Below, piece by piece: positions 49,962-59,719 of a stretch of 64,000 nt of DNA. Positions within the stretch are counted from its first letter, which is position 1, and the number at the start of each line of letters is the position of its first letter. The translations under genes were made by a program, and so were the position numbers. Origin of the DNA: Candidatus Zixiibacteriota bacterium (GTDB taxonomy: Bacteria; Zixibacteria; MSB-5A5; SM23-73-2); assembly GCA_030615745.1 (NCBI GenBank), contig JAUWYR010000004.1:15685-79684 (forward strand). The letters are read 5' to 3'. The notes beneath the pieces are model-generated. The model was given only the letters and a program-made list of their open reading frames with translations, was not told the origin of the DNA and made no database searches.

Positions 49962-50244
49962 AGAGTAAACGTTAAACGGAAAATAGAAAACAGTTAAAGA
50001 TGAAAGAAATCCAATTGTTGGTGCAGGGGTTTAACCCCTGCACCAGCTTTTGTGACCATACTCGAACAACTCTTTGCAAATTTCAAACAGTTGCGTCAAA
50101 AGCTTTTCTCCTGACGCTTAAAAAGGTGTCAGGACTGAGAGATCCTGACACAACACAAAATCATCCAAAGAACCCACCCTTATTAATTTTTCTTGTGTTT
50201 TCTCTGTTGGTCTTAAGACCAACAGAGAACTAAAATTTTTTAAC
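49962..50244. repeat. Hairpin cluster between convergent genes
   Basis: Four hairpins in 200 bp: gtgcaggggtttaacccctgcac (about 50021-50043), a gcgtcaaaagcttttctcctgacgc unit (about 50093-50117), gtgtcaggactgagagatcctgacac (about 50128-50153) and ctctgttggtcttaagaccaacagag (about 50202-50227). The last may serve as a terminator for the flanking convergent genes, though it lacks a T-run. Stem sequences differ in every case. Confidence 0.6.
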
Positions 50245-51234
50245 TCACGAAAACAATTTTACAAGAAAGTAAAGAAAAGCGGCTATTGCTCCTGAGGCCG
50301 GGATGGTGATGACCCAGGCAACCACAATATTTTTAACTATCCCCCATCTCACCGCGGATAGCTTTTGAGAGGAGCCCGAGCCCATAATCGCTGTTGAGAT
50401 CACATGGGTTGTGCTGATAGGAATTCCGAACCAGGATATTCCAGCGATAACCGTTGCTGCAGATGTTTCAGCTGAGAACCCATGAACTGGTTGGAGTTTG
50501 AACACTTTTGTTCCCATGGTCTTGATCACCTTCCACCCACCCAAACTGGTTCCTAAAGCCATGGCAAACGCACATGCTATCATAACCCAGAGTGGAACCT
50601 TAAATGCGTCTAGTGCTCCATAGCTTACCAAAGCCATAGTTATGATACCCATAGCGTTCTGAGCATCATTCATCCCGTGAGAAAAGGACATCCAGGCAGC
50701 GGATAATATCTGAAATTTTTTGAAATAATTGTTGACCTTTCTTGGATTCGACCTTTGGAAAAGCCATGATATAACAACGATCAATAAAATCCCTCCTAAA
50801 AACCCAAAAACAGGAGAAAGAATCATCGCAATTGCAATTTTTTTAATTCCACCTATCATTATAATTTTAAACCCTGCCTCAACGATGCCTACGCCTAAAA
50901 GTCCTCCTATTAAAGAATGGGTAACACTGACGGGAATACCGGAAAAGCTTGCAAGACCGGTCCAGAAACTGGCACCTAACAATGCCACTAAGACCATAAC
51001 CAGATTCACATAAGAGGGATCAATCACCCCCTTCCCTATTGTAGCAGCAACTGCAGTATGGGATAAAGCACCAAAAAAATTCAAAGCCCTTGCCATGAAA
51101 ATTGCACTTCGTGGGGAAAGCGCTTTGGTGGAAATGGTTGTGGCTATGGCATTAGCACAATCATTAAAACCATTAAAGAAATCGTAGACTAACGCCGCAA
51201 AGATTATAGCTAAAAGTAAAACAAACTCAGGCAC
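50245..51234 (-). CDS. pit: PiT-family inorganic phosphate transporter
   Basis: 329 aa with about ten membrane helices and the two PiT signature halves: DFFNGFNDCANAIATTIS near residue 18 and SHGMNDAQNAMGII near 185. Low-affinity, cation-coupled phosphate (or metal-phosphate) uptake. It overlaps the upstream DUF47 gene by 8 bp, the standard pairing. At 329 aa it is the short PiT form. Confidence 0.93.
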   Translation of the reverse strand: MPEFVLLLAIIFAALVYDFFNGFNDCANAIATTISTKALSPRSAIFMARALNFFGALSHTAVAATIGKGVIDPSYVNLVMVLVALLGASFWTGLASFSGIPVSVTHSLIGGLLGVGIVEAGFKIIMIGGIKKIAIAMILSPVFGFLGGILLIVVISWLFQRSNPRKVNNYFKKFQILSAAWMSFSHGMNDAQNAMGIITMALVSYGALDAFKVPLWVMIACAFAMALGTSLGGWKVIKTMGTKVFKLQPVHGFSAETSAATVIAGISWFGIPISTTHVISTAIMGSGSSQKLSAVRWGIVKNIVVAWVITIPASGAIAAFLYFLVKLFS

Positions 51235-51853
51235 TTTTTACTACCACACTCTCTATAGCTACTGCGATATTCTCACAATGGTCAGCTGCTGTTTCCAGAC
51301 GACCATATATCTCTTTCCATTTTATTGCCATCCTCCAATCCGGCTCACTATCTAATAGCTCTGCTGTTGCTTTTCTGGTGATCTCATCTGCTTGATTTTC
51401 TAAAGAATTAATCTCAATAAAGAAGGGCAAAAGATTCTCTAAATGCTCTAAATCTGATATTGCTTTCTCTATTTGCTCAACCGCTTTATATATGATATTG
51501 ATCAATTCAATACATTCAGGAGTGAGCTTTTCTATTTTGAAAAAATAAAGCCTCGCAGAGATACCTTCAATTGCATCCAGAACATCGTCGAGCTCAGATG
51601 CTAAAATATGAATATCCTCCCTGTCTATTGGGGTGATAAATGTCTGATTTAATTTCTTTATGATCTCATGAATGATTCTGTCCCCCTCGTGCTCTATCTC
51701 TTTTATCCTCTTAACCTTCGCTTCAACATCAGTGTAATCATCTGCAAGACTTTTTAAAGTCTTAGCCCCCTCCAAAAGATTTTTCGCAGATTTTCTGAGT
51801 AGCTCAAAAAATTTCTCCTCTTTAGGTAGAAGTCTTGGAAGTTTTATCATCAA
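51227..51853 (-). CDS. DUF47/PhoU-like phosphate transport accessory protein
   Basis: 208 aa, all helical. Contains KRIKEIEHEGDRIIHEI and TPIDREDIHILASELDDVLD, the PhoU-type E/DxxxD metal-binding helices; duplicated in the C-terminal half with ENQADEITR. Proteins of this family (TIGR00153) accompany Pit transporters and probably control them. Start ATG 51853, with aggagaag on the minus strand upstream. Translationally coupled to pit. Confidence 0.9.
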   Translation of the reverse strand: MMIKLPRLLPKEEKFFELLRKSAKNLLEGAKTLKSLADDYTDVEAKVKRIKEIEHEGDRIIHEIIKKLNQTFITPIDREDIHILASELDDVLDAIEGISARLYFFKIEKLTPECIELINIIYKAVEQIEKAISDLEHLENLLPFFIEINSLENQADEITRKATAELLDSEPDWRMAIKWKEIYGRLETAADHCENIAVAIESVVVKSA

Positions 51854-51919
51854 ATCTTCTCCTTAGCTAAAATTTAAGAACTGAATATAATAAAAAACTT
51901 CAAAAATCCAAAAGTTTTT

Positions 51920-53701
51920 TTATTTTTTTAAAAAAGTTAAAAGTTTTTTTATAAGCTTCTCCTTAGTAAAAATCTCAGATTCAATTTTAAATCCAGCTTT
52001 TTGTAATTTTTTAACCAGCTCCAGAATTCTTGGAGACTTTAGCCCGTAAAAGCCTAAATTCTTTAGATCTTCAAAAAAATTCTCTTTTTTACAAAAACAA
52101 ACTAACCTCCCTGTGCTTAATAACATAATCTTTTTTGCAAGCTCTGCTACCAGATCGATGTCGTGAGAGATAAGGATTAAGGTCTTTCTTTTTGAGGAGA
52201 GCTTTTTCAAAAGATTTTTTATATCTTCTATTCCTCTGAGGTCAAGTCCACAGGTGGGTTCATCCAGAATCAAAACTTCTGGGTCCAGTGCTAAAATTCC
52301 AGCAATGGCAACTTTTCTTTTCTCACCGTCAGATAAAGAATATGGGGAGCGAAAAGCGAACTTTTCGAAATCGAGCCCAACTAATAATAAGGACTCTTTT
52401 ACTCTATTTTTAATTTTTCCATCAGGCAAATTTATGTTCTTTGGACCAAAAGCAACATCTTCGAAAACTGTCTCCTCAAAAAGTTGAAGCTCTGGAAACT
52501 GAAAGGATAAACCCACAATCTTTCGAAGCTTTTTAAAATCTATATTTTTCTTTGCATATTTTTTCGAAAGACTTATGTTGTCAACAATAACTTCCCCTTC
52601 AGTTGGAAATAGGAGCGCATTCAGATGTTGAACTAAAGTTGACTTTCCTGACCCTGTAGGACCAATAATTCCTAAAAAGTCACCTTTTTCGATTTCGAAG
52701 CTGACATTATCCAAGGCTCTTTTCTCTTGTGGAAGCTTTTGGTCATAAACAAAGCTTAAATTTTTAGATTGAATAATCTTAAAAAAAGACTCTTTTTTTT
52801 TAACTTTAGATTCTTTTGTTGAAAAAACTTCAAGTGTTTGTTGAACTTCTGAAAAGTTATTTTTCAGGCTTTTTAACTCATCTACCAAACCATCAACATC
52901 GTGCACCTTTTTTTTAAATTTGATTCCAAATTTGTTAAGCTCAAAAAGAATCTCTTGTGTCAAAGGGACTCCCAGTCCAATCTTTTTTAATTCTTCTATT
53001 TTGCTAAAAACCTCATCATAGCCTCCATCCAGAAAGATTTTTCCTTGGTCTAAGACCAATATCCTCTGAGCAGACATTGCCTCCTCTGGAAATTGGGTGA
53101 TGTGAAAGATGGTAAGCTTTTTTTTAAGGAGGCTTTTTTCGAATAAATTCTTAACAAGAATATTAAACTCCTCCCTTCCTTTTGGGTCTAAAAGGGAGGT
53201 CGGTTCATCCAGAACAAGATATTTAGGGCGCATAGCTAAAACTGATGCTAAAGCAACCTTCTGTTTTTCCCCTCCTGAGAGTTTATGAGGAGAATGTCTT
53301 TTTAGCTTTTCAAGATTGAATGTTGAAAGTGCCCACCCTACCCTTTGTTTTATCTCTTGATGGGACAAAGCTAAATTCTCCAATCCGAAAGCTATCTCTC
53401 TTTCAACAGTTGTGGAGATGAACTGATTATCCGGATTTTGAAATACCATCCCTACCAGAAGCCTTATTCTTTTCTGATCCTCTTTACTTACAGTATCCAA
53501 GCCATCCACAAAAACCTTTCCCTTTGAGGGTAAAAGCAAAGCATTCAAAAGCCTTGCCAGGGTAGTCTTGCCTGAGCCATTTGGACCAATTATTGCAACA
53601 AATTCACCCTCATTAAACTTCAGATCGATATTATCCAAAGCTAAAAGGAGGCTATCCTTATCCAATTTATATTGAAATGAGACATCCCTTAGTTCAATCA
53701 T
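51920..53701 (-). CDS. Fused double ATPase of an energy-coupling factor (ECF/CbiO-type) transporter
   Basis: 593 aa with two complete ABC ATPase halves. First: GPNGSGKTTLARL near 39, LSGGEKQKVALAS and LVLDEPTSLLDP. Second: GPTGSGKSTLV near 352, LSDGEKRKVAIAG (signature with Asp for the second Gly) and LILDEPTCGLDL. The wording fits EcfA1/EcfA2 rather than general ABC importers. Usually these are two genes next to ecfT; here they are one polypeptide and no EcfT or S component lies within this window. It would energise vitamin or metal uptake with partners encoded elsewhere. Confidence 0.88.
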   Translation of the reverse strand: MIELRDVSFQYKLDKDSLLLALDNIDLKFNEGEFVAIIGPNGSGKTTLARLLNALLLPSKGKVFVDGLDTVSKEDQKRIRLLVGMVFQNPDNQFISTTVEREIAFGLENLALSHQEIKQRVGWALSTFNLEKLKRHSPHKLSGGEKQKVALASVLAMRPKYLVLDEPTSLLDPKGREEFNILVKNLFEKSLLKKKLTIFHITQFPEEAMSAQRILVLDQGKIFLDGGYDEVFSKIEELKKIGLGVPLTQEILFELNKFGIKFKKKVHDVDGLVDELKSLKNNFSEVQQTLEVFSTKESKVKKKESFFKIIQSKNLSFVYDQKLPQEKRALDNVSFEIEKGDFLGIIGPTGSGKSTLVQHLNALLFPTEGEVIVDNISLSKKYAKKNIDFKKLRKIVGLSFQFPELQLFEETVFEDVAFGPKNINLPDGKIKNRVKESLLLVGLDFEKFAFRSPYSLSDGEKRKVAIAGILALDPEVLILDEPTCGLDLRGIEDIKNLLKKLSSKRKTLILISHDIDLVAELAKKIMLLSTGRLVCFCKKENFFEDLKNLGFYGLKSPRILELVKKLQKAGFKIESEIFTKEKLIKKLLTFLKK

Positions 53702-53916
53702 TTAATCGAAATATAGGGTAATCGAAAAATGAAGTCAAATGAAAAGAAGATTCAGAACACCTCTTGTGGATGATAACATCCACAAGGAGCAGAAAATAAC
53801 TTTTAACTTTAACTTTGAGAATAAAAAAACAATCCTTTATGCTTATTCAGTGAAGGATTAAGTTACAACTAATTTTGTAGCCCCACCTTGCCCCAAGGTG
53901 GGGCTTAGTTAATAAA
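53702..53916. repeat. Gap with two hairpin elements
   Basis: Contains cttgtggatg-ataa-catccacaag (53763-53786) and gccccaccttgccccaaggtggggc (53882-53906). The first shares its core gtggatgataacatcc with 39541-39556, but its outer stem is different and still fully paired: a compensatory pattern. Confidence 0.65.
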
Positions 53917-53949
53917 CAAAGGACTGGATCAAAATGACCCAGTCCTTTG
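53917..53949 (-). terminator. Hairpin terminator of the small basic protein gene
   Basis: caaaggactgg and ccagtcctttg pair around a short loop, 21 bp downstream (minus strand) of the 64-residue protein gene, followed by a tttgttta stretch in that direction. It likely ends the long pepP-gcvPB transcription unit. Confidence 0.6.
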
Positions 53950-53969
53950 AAAAGCAAACTCAAAGCTTC

Positions 53970-54164
53970 CTACCATCTTCTTCTTTTGGCTTTTTTAACC
54001 TTCTTAGCCTTCTTACCCTTTTTGGGTTTACCAGCAGTTTTGCAGAAGTTGCACATCTTCTTTCCGCCAGTTCCCCCAATTCTGTTCTTTTTCCCTACAG
54101 CTTTACCAACAGGGCAAGTGGGAAGGGTATGATAGACCTTTGATCTTTTTGAATGGTATGCCAA
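53970..54164 (-). CDS. 64-residue basic protein with a His/Cys metal-site pattern
   Basis: TTG start at 54164 with a perfect aggaggtg upstream on the minus strand. The middle (VYHTLPTCPVGKAVGKKNR...KKMCNFC) has the H-x4-C-...-C-x2-C spacing seen in Ada-like metal-binding domains, a likely zinc site. The last 17 residues are almost all Lys/Arg, suggesting nucleic-acid or ribosome binding. I know no named family. It lies 73 bp after gcvPB and before a terminator, so it may be the last gene of that unit or stand alone. Confidence 0.7.
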   Translation of the reverse strand: MAYHSKRSKVYHTLPTCPVGKAVGKKNRIGGTGGKKMCNFCKTAGKPKKGKKAKKVKKAKRRRW

Positions 54165-54237
54165 CTTTTTTCACCTCCTTTTGTTTTTTAAGATTCAAAA
54201 ATTTTGGCAAACCTAAAAAGAAAAGTTTGCCAAAACC

Positions 54238-55698
54238 TCATTTTGGGTTCTTTTCCCATCTTACATCGAGCTCCCTCGAAGCTTTTACCTCATCAAGTCT
54301 CAAAACAGGGGTATTATGAGGAGCGGACTTTACTAACTCTGGATTTTCCTCCACCTCCTTAGCGATCTTTATCATAAACTCGATAAACTCATCTAAACTT
54401 TCCTTGCTTTCAGACTCAGTTGGCTCAATCATCAAAGCCTCAGAAACTATCAGGGGGAAATAGATTGTGGGAGGATGCACACCATAATCCAAAAGCCTTT
54501 TTGCAATATCTAAAGTCCTCACTCCCTTTTCTTTCTGCTTTATTCCAGAAAGGACAAACTCATGCATGCAGAAACTTTTGTATGGAAGATAAAAGAATTT
54601 TTCTAAGGTTGCCATAAGATAGTTGGCGTTGATAATCGAGGTCTCAGAGATATTCTTTAATCCCGGTGCACCACACGCTCTGATATAAGCATAAGCCTTA
54701 ACTAAAACACCGAAGTTTCCATAGAATGCTTGGATTTTACCAATTGAAAAAGGAAGATTGTAATTTAAAAAATACCTTTCTTTTTTGTTTTTTCTTTTTT
54801 CAACAACAGGAACAGGCAAAAAACAAGCTAAATTTCTTTTGACTCCTAAAGGACCAGAACCAGGTCCTCCACCACCATGCGGGGTGGAAAAGGTTTTGTG
54901 CAAATTGAAATGAACTATATCGAACCCCATATCTCCGGGCCTGACTATTCCCATCAAGGCATTTAGATTTGCTCCATCCATATATAACAAAGCTCCAGCA
55001 TCATGAACAATCTTTTCGATCCTTTCAATCTGGGATTCGAAAAGACCTAAGGTATTAGGATTTGTCAACATAAAAGCTGCAACATCCTCATCTGTAAGCT
55101 TTTTCAACTCCTCGACATCCACCAGACCTTTTCCGTTCGATTTCACCTGAACTGGAAGATAGCCAGAGGTTACAACCGAGGCTGGATTGGTCCCATGGGC
55201 TGAGTCAGGAATGATCACTTTTGATCTTTTTTGTTTGTTTTTTCTATGGTAAGCAGAGGTGATAAGGAGTCCAGCGAGTTCACCCTGAGCTCCGGCTGAA
55301 GGCTGTAAAGTAATAGAATCTACTCCTCCAATCTCTTTTAAATACTCTGATAATTCGTACATCAACTTTAAAGCGCCTTGAACTGTTTCTTCTGGTTGTA
55401 GGGGATGAATATCGGAAAAACCCGCAAGTTTTGCTACATCCTCATCTACCTTAGGATTGTATTTCATTGTGCAGGACCCTAAAGGATAAAACCTTTTATC
55501 CACATGATGGTTAAGAATAGAAAGCCTGGTAAAATGCCTGACAACATCTACCTCTGAGACCTCGGGCAGACATAAATTTTTCCTTATTTTTTCCTGAGGC
55601 AGAATATCTGAGATCTCTTTTTGTGGCACATCTATCTCCGGTAATGAATAGCCACATCTACCTTGTGATGAAAGCTCAAATATAAGTTTTTCTGGCAT
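54238..55698 (-). CDS. gcvPB: Glycine dehydrogenase (decarboxylating) subunit 2
   Basis: PLP half of the split P-protein of the glycine cleavage system. The PLP lysine is in [16 protein letters not shown]. Other hallmarks: [20 protein letters not shown], and ANLNALMG. 486 aa from ATG 55698 ([20 protein letters not shown]), the family start. An in-frame ATG at 55758 lies inside the upstream gene and would add 20 atypical lysine-rich residues. It works with GcvPA encoded upstream; a thioredoxin/TPR gene separates the two. Confidence 0.94.
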   Translation of the reverse strand: MPEKLIFELSSQGRCGYSLPEIDVPQKEISDILPQEKIRKNLCLPEVSEVDVVRHFTRLSILNHHVDKRFYPLGSCTMKYNPKVDEDVAKLAGFSDIHPLQPEETVQGALKLMYELSEYLKEIGGVDSITLQPSAGAQGELAGLLITSAYHRKNKQKRSKVIIPDSAHGTNPASVVTSGYLPVQVKSNGKGLVDVEELKKLTDEDVAAFMLTNPNTLGLFESQIERIEKIVHDAGALLYMDGANLNALMGIVRPGDMGFDIVHFNLHKTFSTPHGGGGPGSGPLGVKRNLACFLPVPVVEKRKNKKERYFLNYNLPFSIGKIQAFYGNFGVLVKAYAYIRACGAPGLKNISETSIINANYLMATLEKFFYLPYKSFCMHEFVLSGIKQKEKGVRTLDIAKRLLDYGVHPPTIYFPLIVSEALMIEPTESESKESLDEFIEFMIKIAKEVEENPELVKSAPHNTPVLRLDEVKASRELDVRWEKNPK

Positions 55699-55715
55699 TT
55701 TTTGCTCAAATTTTT

Positions 55716-56585
55716 CTAATTTTTTTCTTTGAGTTTTTTTATCCTTTTTTCCACCCACTCTCTTTCGCTTTCTTTTATTTTTGGATGCTCTTTTAAGAAT
55801 TTCTCATAAAGCTTCAAAGCCTTAGTTGTATCTCCCATCTTTTCATAAATATAGGGAATATATTCCTCTGCCTCTAATCTAAGGTTGGATTCAGGAAAAT
55901 CTTTTGAAAAACTTTGAAATTTTACCATTGCATCTTTATACTCTTTTTCCCTGTAATGAATATAAGCTAAGTTAAAAAGCGCACTATCTGTTTTCCCCCA
56001 ATAGTTTTTTGAATCCAGATCATTTATTTTTCTAAAAAGTCTTTTAGCCTCATCATATCTTTTTCGATCCATATATTTTTCTCCAATTTTCAGAAGAAGC
56101 ACAACATCGGTAGAATCTTTTTTTAGCTTTTTCTCTAAATCAGCTAACGTGCCCCTACCTAAAAGATATGATTTTACGTTTTTAAAAAACTCTCTTGGGG
56201 AAAGGTAACCAACAATCCTTTCGATCTCCTCACCAGAGGATTTTAAAAGAATAACAGTCGGATAAGCACTCACTTTATATTCTTCTACAAGTAAAGAATC
56301 TTTTTTCGCATCTATTTTAACGAAGACAAAATCTAATGATAAAGAGATTACATCTCTATCTGTAAAGGTCGAATCATCCAATCTTTTACACCATTTGCAA
56401 TCCTTTCTGTAAAAATCTACTAAAAGCTTTTTTTTCTCCTCATTTGCTAATTTAAAGCCTTCTTCAAGTGAAGTATTCCACTCGATTTTCTCAGGAATCT
56501 TTTTTACACAGGATGGGAAAAATAAGATTAAAAAACTCAAAACAAAAAACAGAGAAAATCTTTTAGGCATCTTTTCCATCTTCAT
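55716..56585 (-). CDS. Thioredoxin-fold/TPR lipoprotein between gcvPA and gcvPB
   Basis: 289 aa. A lipoprotein signal (FLILFFPSC, Cys about residue 27) is followed by a thioredoxin-like domain with the active-site pair CKWC near residue 63 and cis-Pro in SAYPTVILL, then three or four TPRs (about 155-285). This is an exported disulfide or chaperone-like protein, not a glycine-cleavage enzyme. It is packed between gcvPA (2 bp gap if ATG 56585 is used) and gcvPB, yet should act outside the cytoplasm. Internal ATGs at 56579 and 56570 are possible starts. Confidence 0.82.
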   Translation of the reverse strand: MKMEKMPKRFSLFFVLSFLILFFPSCVKKIPEKIEWNTSLEEGFKLANEEKKKLLVDFYRKDCKWCKRLDDSTFTDRDVISLSLDFVFVKIDAKKDSLLVEEYKVSAYPTVILLKSSGEEIERIVGYLSPREFFKNVKSYLLGRGTLADLEKKLKKDSTDVVLLLKIGEKYMDRKRYDEAKRLFRKINDLDSKNYWGKTDSALFNLAYIHYREKEYKDAMVKFQSFSKDFPESNLRLEAEEYIPYIYEKMGDTTKALKLYEKFLKEHPKIKESEREWVEKRIKKLKEKN

Positions 56586-56587
56586 TT

Positions 56588-57928
56588 TTAAATCAGTTTT
56601 TTTAACTCTTCAACAAAATAATCTATTTGCTCTTTTGTCCTTTTCTCGGTAACAGATATCAAAAGGCAGTTTTCCAAACCCAACTTAGATTTTTTTAGAT
56701 CGATTCCAGCTAAGATTTTTCTTTTAAGAAGCTCTTTTATGATTTTTTCGGGTGGAAAAGGAGTTTGGACAACGAATTCTTTGAAAAAAGGGGAGTTAAA
56801 TTTCATCTTGAATCCATCTAATTCTTCTATCCTTAAAGCTGTATAGTGGCTTTTTTGTAAACATAACTCTGCTACTTTTCTCAGCCCTGATTTTCCCAGA
56901 AGTGAAAGGTAAACACAGGAGGCAAGTGCGCACAGAGCTTGATTGGTGCAGATATTCGAGGTCGCCCTCTCCCTTCTTATGTGTTGCTCCCTTGTTTGTA
57001 AAGTCATAACGAATCCCCTTTTTCCCTCTTGGTCTTGGGTCGCTCCGATTATTCTACCCGGCATTCTTCGGATAAGACCTTTTTTAGCAGTAAAAAAGCC
57101 TAAAAAAGGTCCGCCGAAGCTTTGCCTGTTTCCTAAGCTTTGACCCTCCCCAACTGCTATATCAGCTTTATATTCACCTGGTGGCTTCAAGATTCCGAGT
57201 GAGATGGGATCGCACACCATAATCAAAAGCGCACCAGAAGAGTGGACTGAAGGTTCAACCTCTTCGACATTTTCTAAAAGCCCAAAAAAATTAGGATTCT
57301 GGACTACAACGCATGCTGTTTTTTCTGAGACAGTCTTTTTTAAATCATCTAAGTCAACTATACCACCTTTGTTTTTCCTCAAATTGATTTTTAGATCAAG
57401 CCTTTGAGTATATGTTTTTAGAACATCAATATAAAAAGGATTTACAGAGTCGAAAATTATGACCTCTTCTCTTTTAGTTTGTGAGTGAGCAAGAAGTGCA
57501 GCTTCAGCTGTTGCTGAAGCGCAATCATACATCGATGCATTGGAAACCTCCATCTCTGTGAGCTCACAGATAAGGGATTGATACTCATAGATGGGTTGAA
57601 GTGTGCCCTGACTAACCTCTGCCTGATAAGGTGTATAGGCAGTATAGAATTCAGCACGAGAGATAATATGCTCCACAACACTTGGAATAAAATGGTCGTA
57701 AGCTCCACCTCCTAAAAAACTTATTAGCTTTTCTGTGGATTTGTTTTCTTCGGATAATTCTTTAAGATGAGTTTTTAGTTCAAGCTCTGATTTTGGAGGC
57801 GGTAGACTCAATTCCCTTTTTAATCTTAAAGACTCGGGGATTGATTCTAAAAGCTTTTCAAAACTTTCCACCCCTATTTTTTCAAGCATCTTCTTTTTAT
57901 CTTCAAAAGTATGGGGAACGTAATCCAT
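56588..57928 (-). CDS. gcvPA: Glycine dehydrogenase (decarboxylating) subunit 1
   Basis: 446 aa. YVPHTFEDKKKMLEKIGV at the start, then FLGGGAYDHFIPSVV, TAYTPYQAEVSQGTLQ and MYDCASATAEA, all typical of GcvPA. It pairs with GcvPB to form the PLP decarboxylase that loads the aminomethyl group onto GcvH. The gene starts 19 bp after gcvH. gcvT, the aminomethyltransferase, is not in the window. Confidence 0.95.
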   Translation of the reverse strand: MDYVPHTFEDKKKMLEKIGVESFEKLLESIPESLRLKRELSLPPPKSELELKTHLKELSEENKSTEKLISFLGGGAYDHFIPSVVEHIISRAEFYTAYTPYQAEVSQGTLQPIYEYQSLICELTEMEVSNASMYDCASATAEAALLAHSQTKREEVIIFDSVNPFYIDVLKTYTQRLDLKINLRKNKGGIVDLDDLKKTVSEKTACVVVQNPNFFGLLENVEEVEPSVHSSGALLIMVCDPISLGILKPPGEYKADIAVGEGQSLGNRQSFGGPFLGFFTAKKGLIRRMPGRIIGATQDQEGKRGFVMTLQTREQHIRRERATSNICTNQALCALASCVYLSLLGKSGLRKVAELCLQKSHYTALRIEELDGFKMKFNSPFFKEFVVQTPFPPEKIIKELLKRKILAGIDLKKSKLGLENCLLISVTEKRTKEQIDYFVEELKKLI

Positions 57929-57947
57929 TTTCTCTCGATTAAATTAA

Positions 57948-58331
57948 TTATTTTGCTTCAAGAAGTTTTTTGTACTCCTCTTCTGATAAAAGAGAGTCAA
58001 GCTCAGAAGGGTTTTCAGGTTTAACTTTTATGAACCATCCCTCTCCATAAGGATCTTTATTTATAAGGTTAGGCTCAATTTCAAGTCTTTTGTTCATCTC
58101 AACTACCTCACCACTCAAAGGGGCGAAAAGGTCTGAGACAGCCTTAACCGCCTCTATGACTCCAAAGGGCTTCATCTGCTCAAGTTTGGTTCCAATCTCT
58201 GGAAGCTCCACAAAGACAATATCTCCTAATTCACCCTGAGCATAATCTGTTATGCCAATTTTTGCAAACTCCCCTTCGAGTTTAACCCATTCATGCTCTC
58301 TGGTATATTTCAGATCCTTTCTTATCTCCAT
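57948..58331 (-). CDS. gcvH: Glycine cleavage system H protein
   Basis: 127 aa. The lipoyl lysine lies in [18 protein letters not shown], near residue 63. [23 protein letters not shown] is the canonical N-terminal strand set. It carries the aminomethyl group between P, T and L proteins. The start ATG has aaagga upstream; its 5' end is overlapped by the accC frame by 41 bp. Confidence 0.96.
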   Translation of the reverse strand: MEIRKDLKYTREHEWVKLEGEFAKIGITDYAQGELGDIVFVELPEIGTKLEQMKPFGVIEAVKAVSDLFAPLSGEVVEMNKRLEIEPNLINKDPYGEGWFIKVKPENPSELDSLLSEEEYKKLLEAK

Positions 58332-59691
58332 GGTCTTTCCTTTCTATTTTCTCTTTAAATAAATTCTCAACAAAGGAGGTGTCATATTTTCCGCTTATAA
58401 ACTTTTGATTTGAAAAAATCTTTTTGTGAAAAGGTATGGTGGTCTTGACCCCTTCTATGATGAATTCATCTAATGCCCGCCTAATTTTTAAAATCGCCTC
58501 CTCCCTTGTTCTCCCCAAGGCGATAAGCTTGGCGATCAAAGAGTCATAAAAAGGGGGAATCCGATATTTTGCGTAGGCATGGGTATCCACCCTTATCCCA
58601 TGACCACCAGGAAGATGGAAACTTTTGATCTCCCCGGGGTCTGGTAAAAAATCTCTGTCAGGATCTTCTGCATTGATTCTGCACTCAATAGCATGACCTT
58701 TGATCTTGATGCTATCCTGGGTGTATCCGAGCCTCTCCTTAAAGGCAATTTTGATCTGCTCTTTTATCAGGTCTATGTCAACAACCTCCTCGGTCACCGG
58801 ATGTTCCACCTGAATTCGAGCATTTATCTCCATGAAATAAAAACTTTTCTCTGAGTCTAATAAGAACTCAACAGTTCCAGCGCTCTCATACCCGATCCAT
58901 TTTCCACCACGCACTGCAGACTCACCAATCTTTTTCCTGAGATCAGAATCGATCCCTGGGGATGGTGATTCCTCCACAAGCTTCTGATACCTTCTCTGGA
59001 TTGAGCAGTCCCTCTCACCTAAATAGATTAGATTTCCAAAAGAGTCACCTAAAATTTGAACCTCAATATGTCTTGGAGAAGTGAGCAACTTTTCAATGTA
59101 GACCTCAGGTTTTCCGAAGGCTGCTTTTGCCTCGAGTTGAGCCATCTCGAATCCCTTTTTCAGTTCCTCCTTATTATGCGCCAGTCTCATCCCCTTTCCT
59201 CCACCACCAAAGGTGGCTTTGATTATAACAGGATAACCAATTTCCTCAGAGATCTGGTAGGCTTCAGAAAGTTCTTTCACTATCCCATCACTGCCCGGGA
59301 TAGTGGGCACAGAAGCTTCCTTCATCTTCTTTTTAGCTAAAGCTTTATCACCAGCCATTCTGATTATCTCAGAAGGAGGACCAATGAACTTCAGGTTACA
59401 GGATTCGCAGATCTCAGCGAAATCAGCATTCTCTGCCAAAAAGCCATACCCAGGATGAACCGCATCCGCATTTGTTACCTCCGCTGCGCTGATTATCCTT
59501 TTTGGATCCAAGTAGGAGTTTTGAGCCTTAGAAGGACCTATACATACGTCCTCATCTGCGAATCTAACATGGAGGGAACTTCTATCAGCCTCAGAATAAA
59601 CAGCAACAGTGTTTATTCCAAGCTCCTTGCATGCCCTGATGACACGCAGGGCAATCTCACCCCGATTAGCTATCAGTACCTTTTTAAACAA
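58291..59691 (-). CDS. accC: Acetyl-CoA carboxylase biotin carboxylase subunit
   Basis: 466 aa. [17 protein letters not shown] start, ATP-grasp loop [10 protein letters not shown] near residue 165, biotin/bicarbonate-site words [26 protein letters not shown], and [15 protein letters not shown]. It carboxylates biotin on AccB for fatty-acid synthesis. The last 14 or so residues ([14 protein letters not shown]) exceed the usual end and are read across the gcvH start, suggesting a lost stop. accB lies upstream but separated by pilT. Confidence 0.95.
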   Translation of the reverse strand: MFKKVLIANRGEIALRVIRACKELGINTVAVYSEADRSSLHVRFADEDVCIGPSKAQNSYLDPKRIISAAEVTNADAVHPGYGFLAENADFAEICESCNLKFIGPPSEIIRMAGDKALAKKKMKEASVPTIPGSDGIVKELSEAYQISEEIGYPVIIKATFGGGGKGMRLAHNKEELKKGFEMAQLEAKAAFGKPEVYIEKLLTSPRHIEVQILGDSFGNLIYLGERDCSIQRRYQKLVEESPSPGIDSDLRKKIGESAVRGGKWIGYESAGTVEFLLDSEKSFYFMEINARIQVEHPVTEEVVDIDLIKEQIKIAFKERLGYTQDSIKIKGHAIECRINAEDPDRDFLPDPGEIKSFHLPGGHGIRVDTHAYAKYRIPPFYDSLIAKLIALGRTREEAILKIRRALDEFIIEGVKTTIPFHKKIFSNQKFISGKYDTSFVENLFKEKIERKDHGDKKGSEIYQRA

Positions 59692-59719
59692 AAGCTCCTT
59701 TCAAAGCCTCCTTGAAGTT

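Noticed and set aside
50000-50233. 77-codon plus-strand frame after the SBBP gene
   Set aside because: Composed of hairpin elements, no ribosome site, no protein-like composition.
53934-54143. Plus-strand frames opposite the small basic protein
   Set aside because: Low-complexity Leu/Ser/Phe translations of the antisense of a Lys/Arg-rich gene; the minus-strand gene has a perfect ribosome site.
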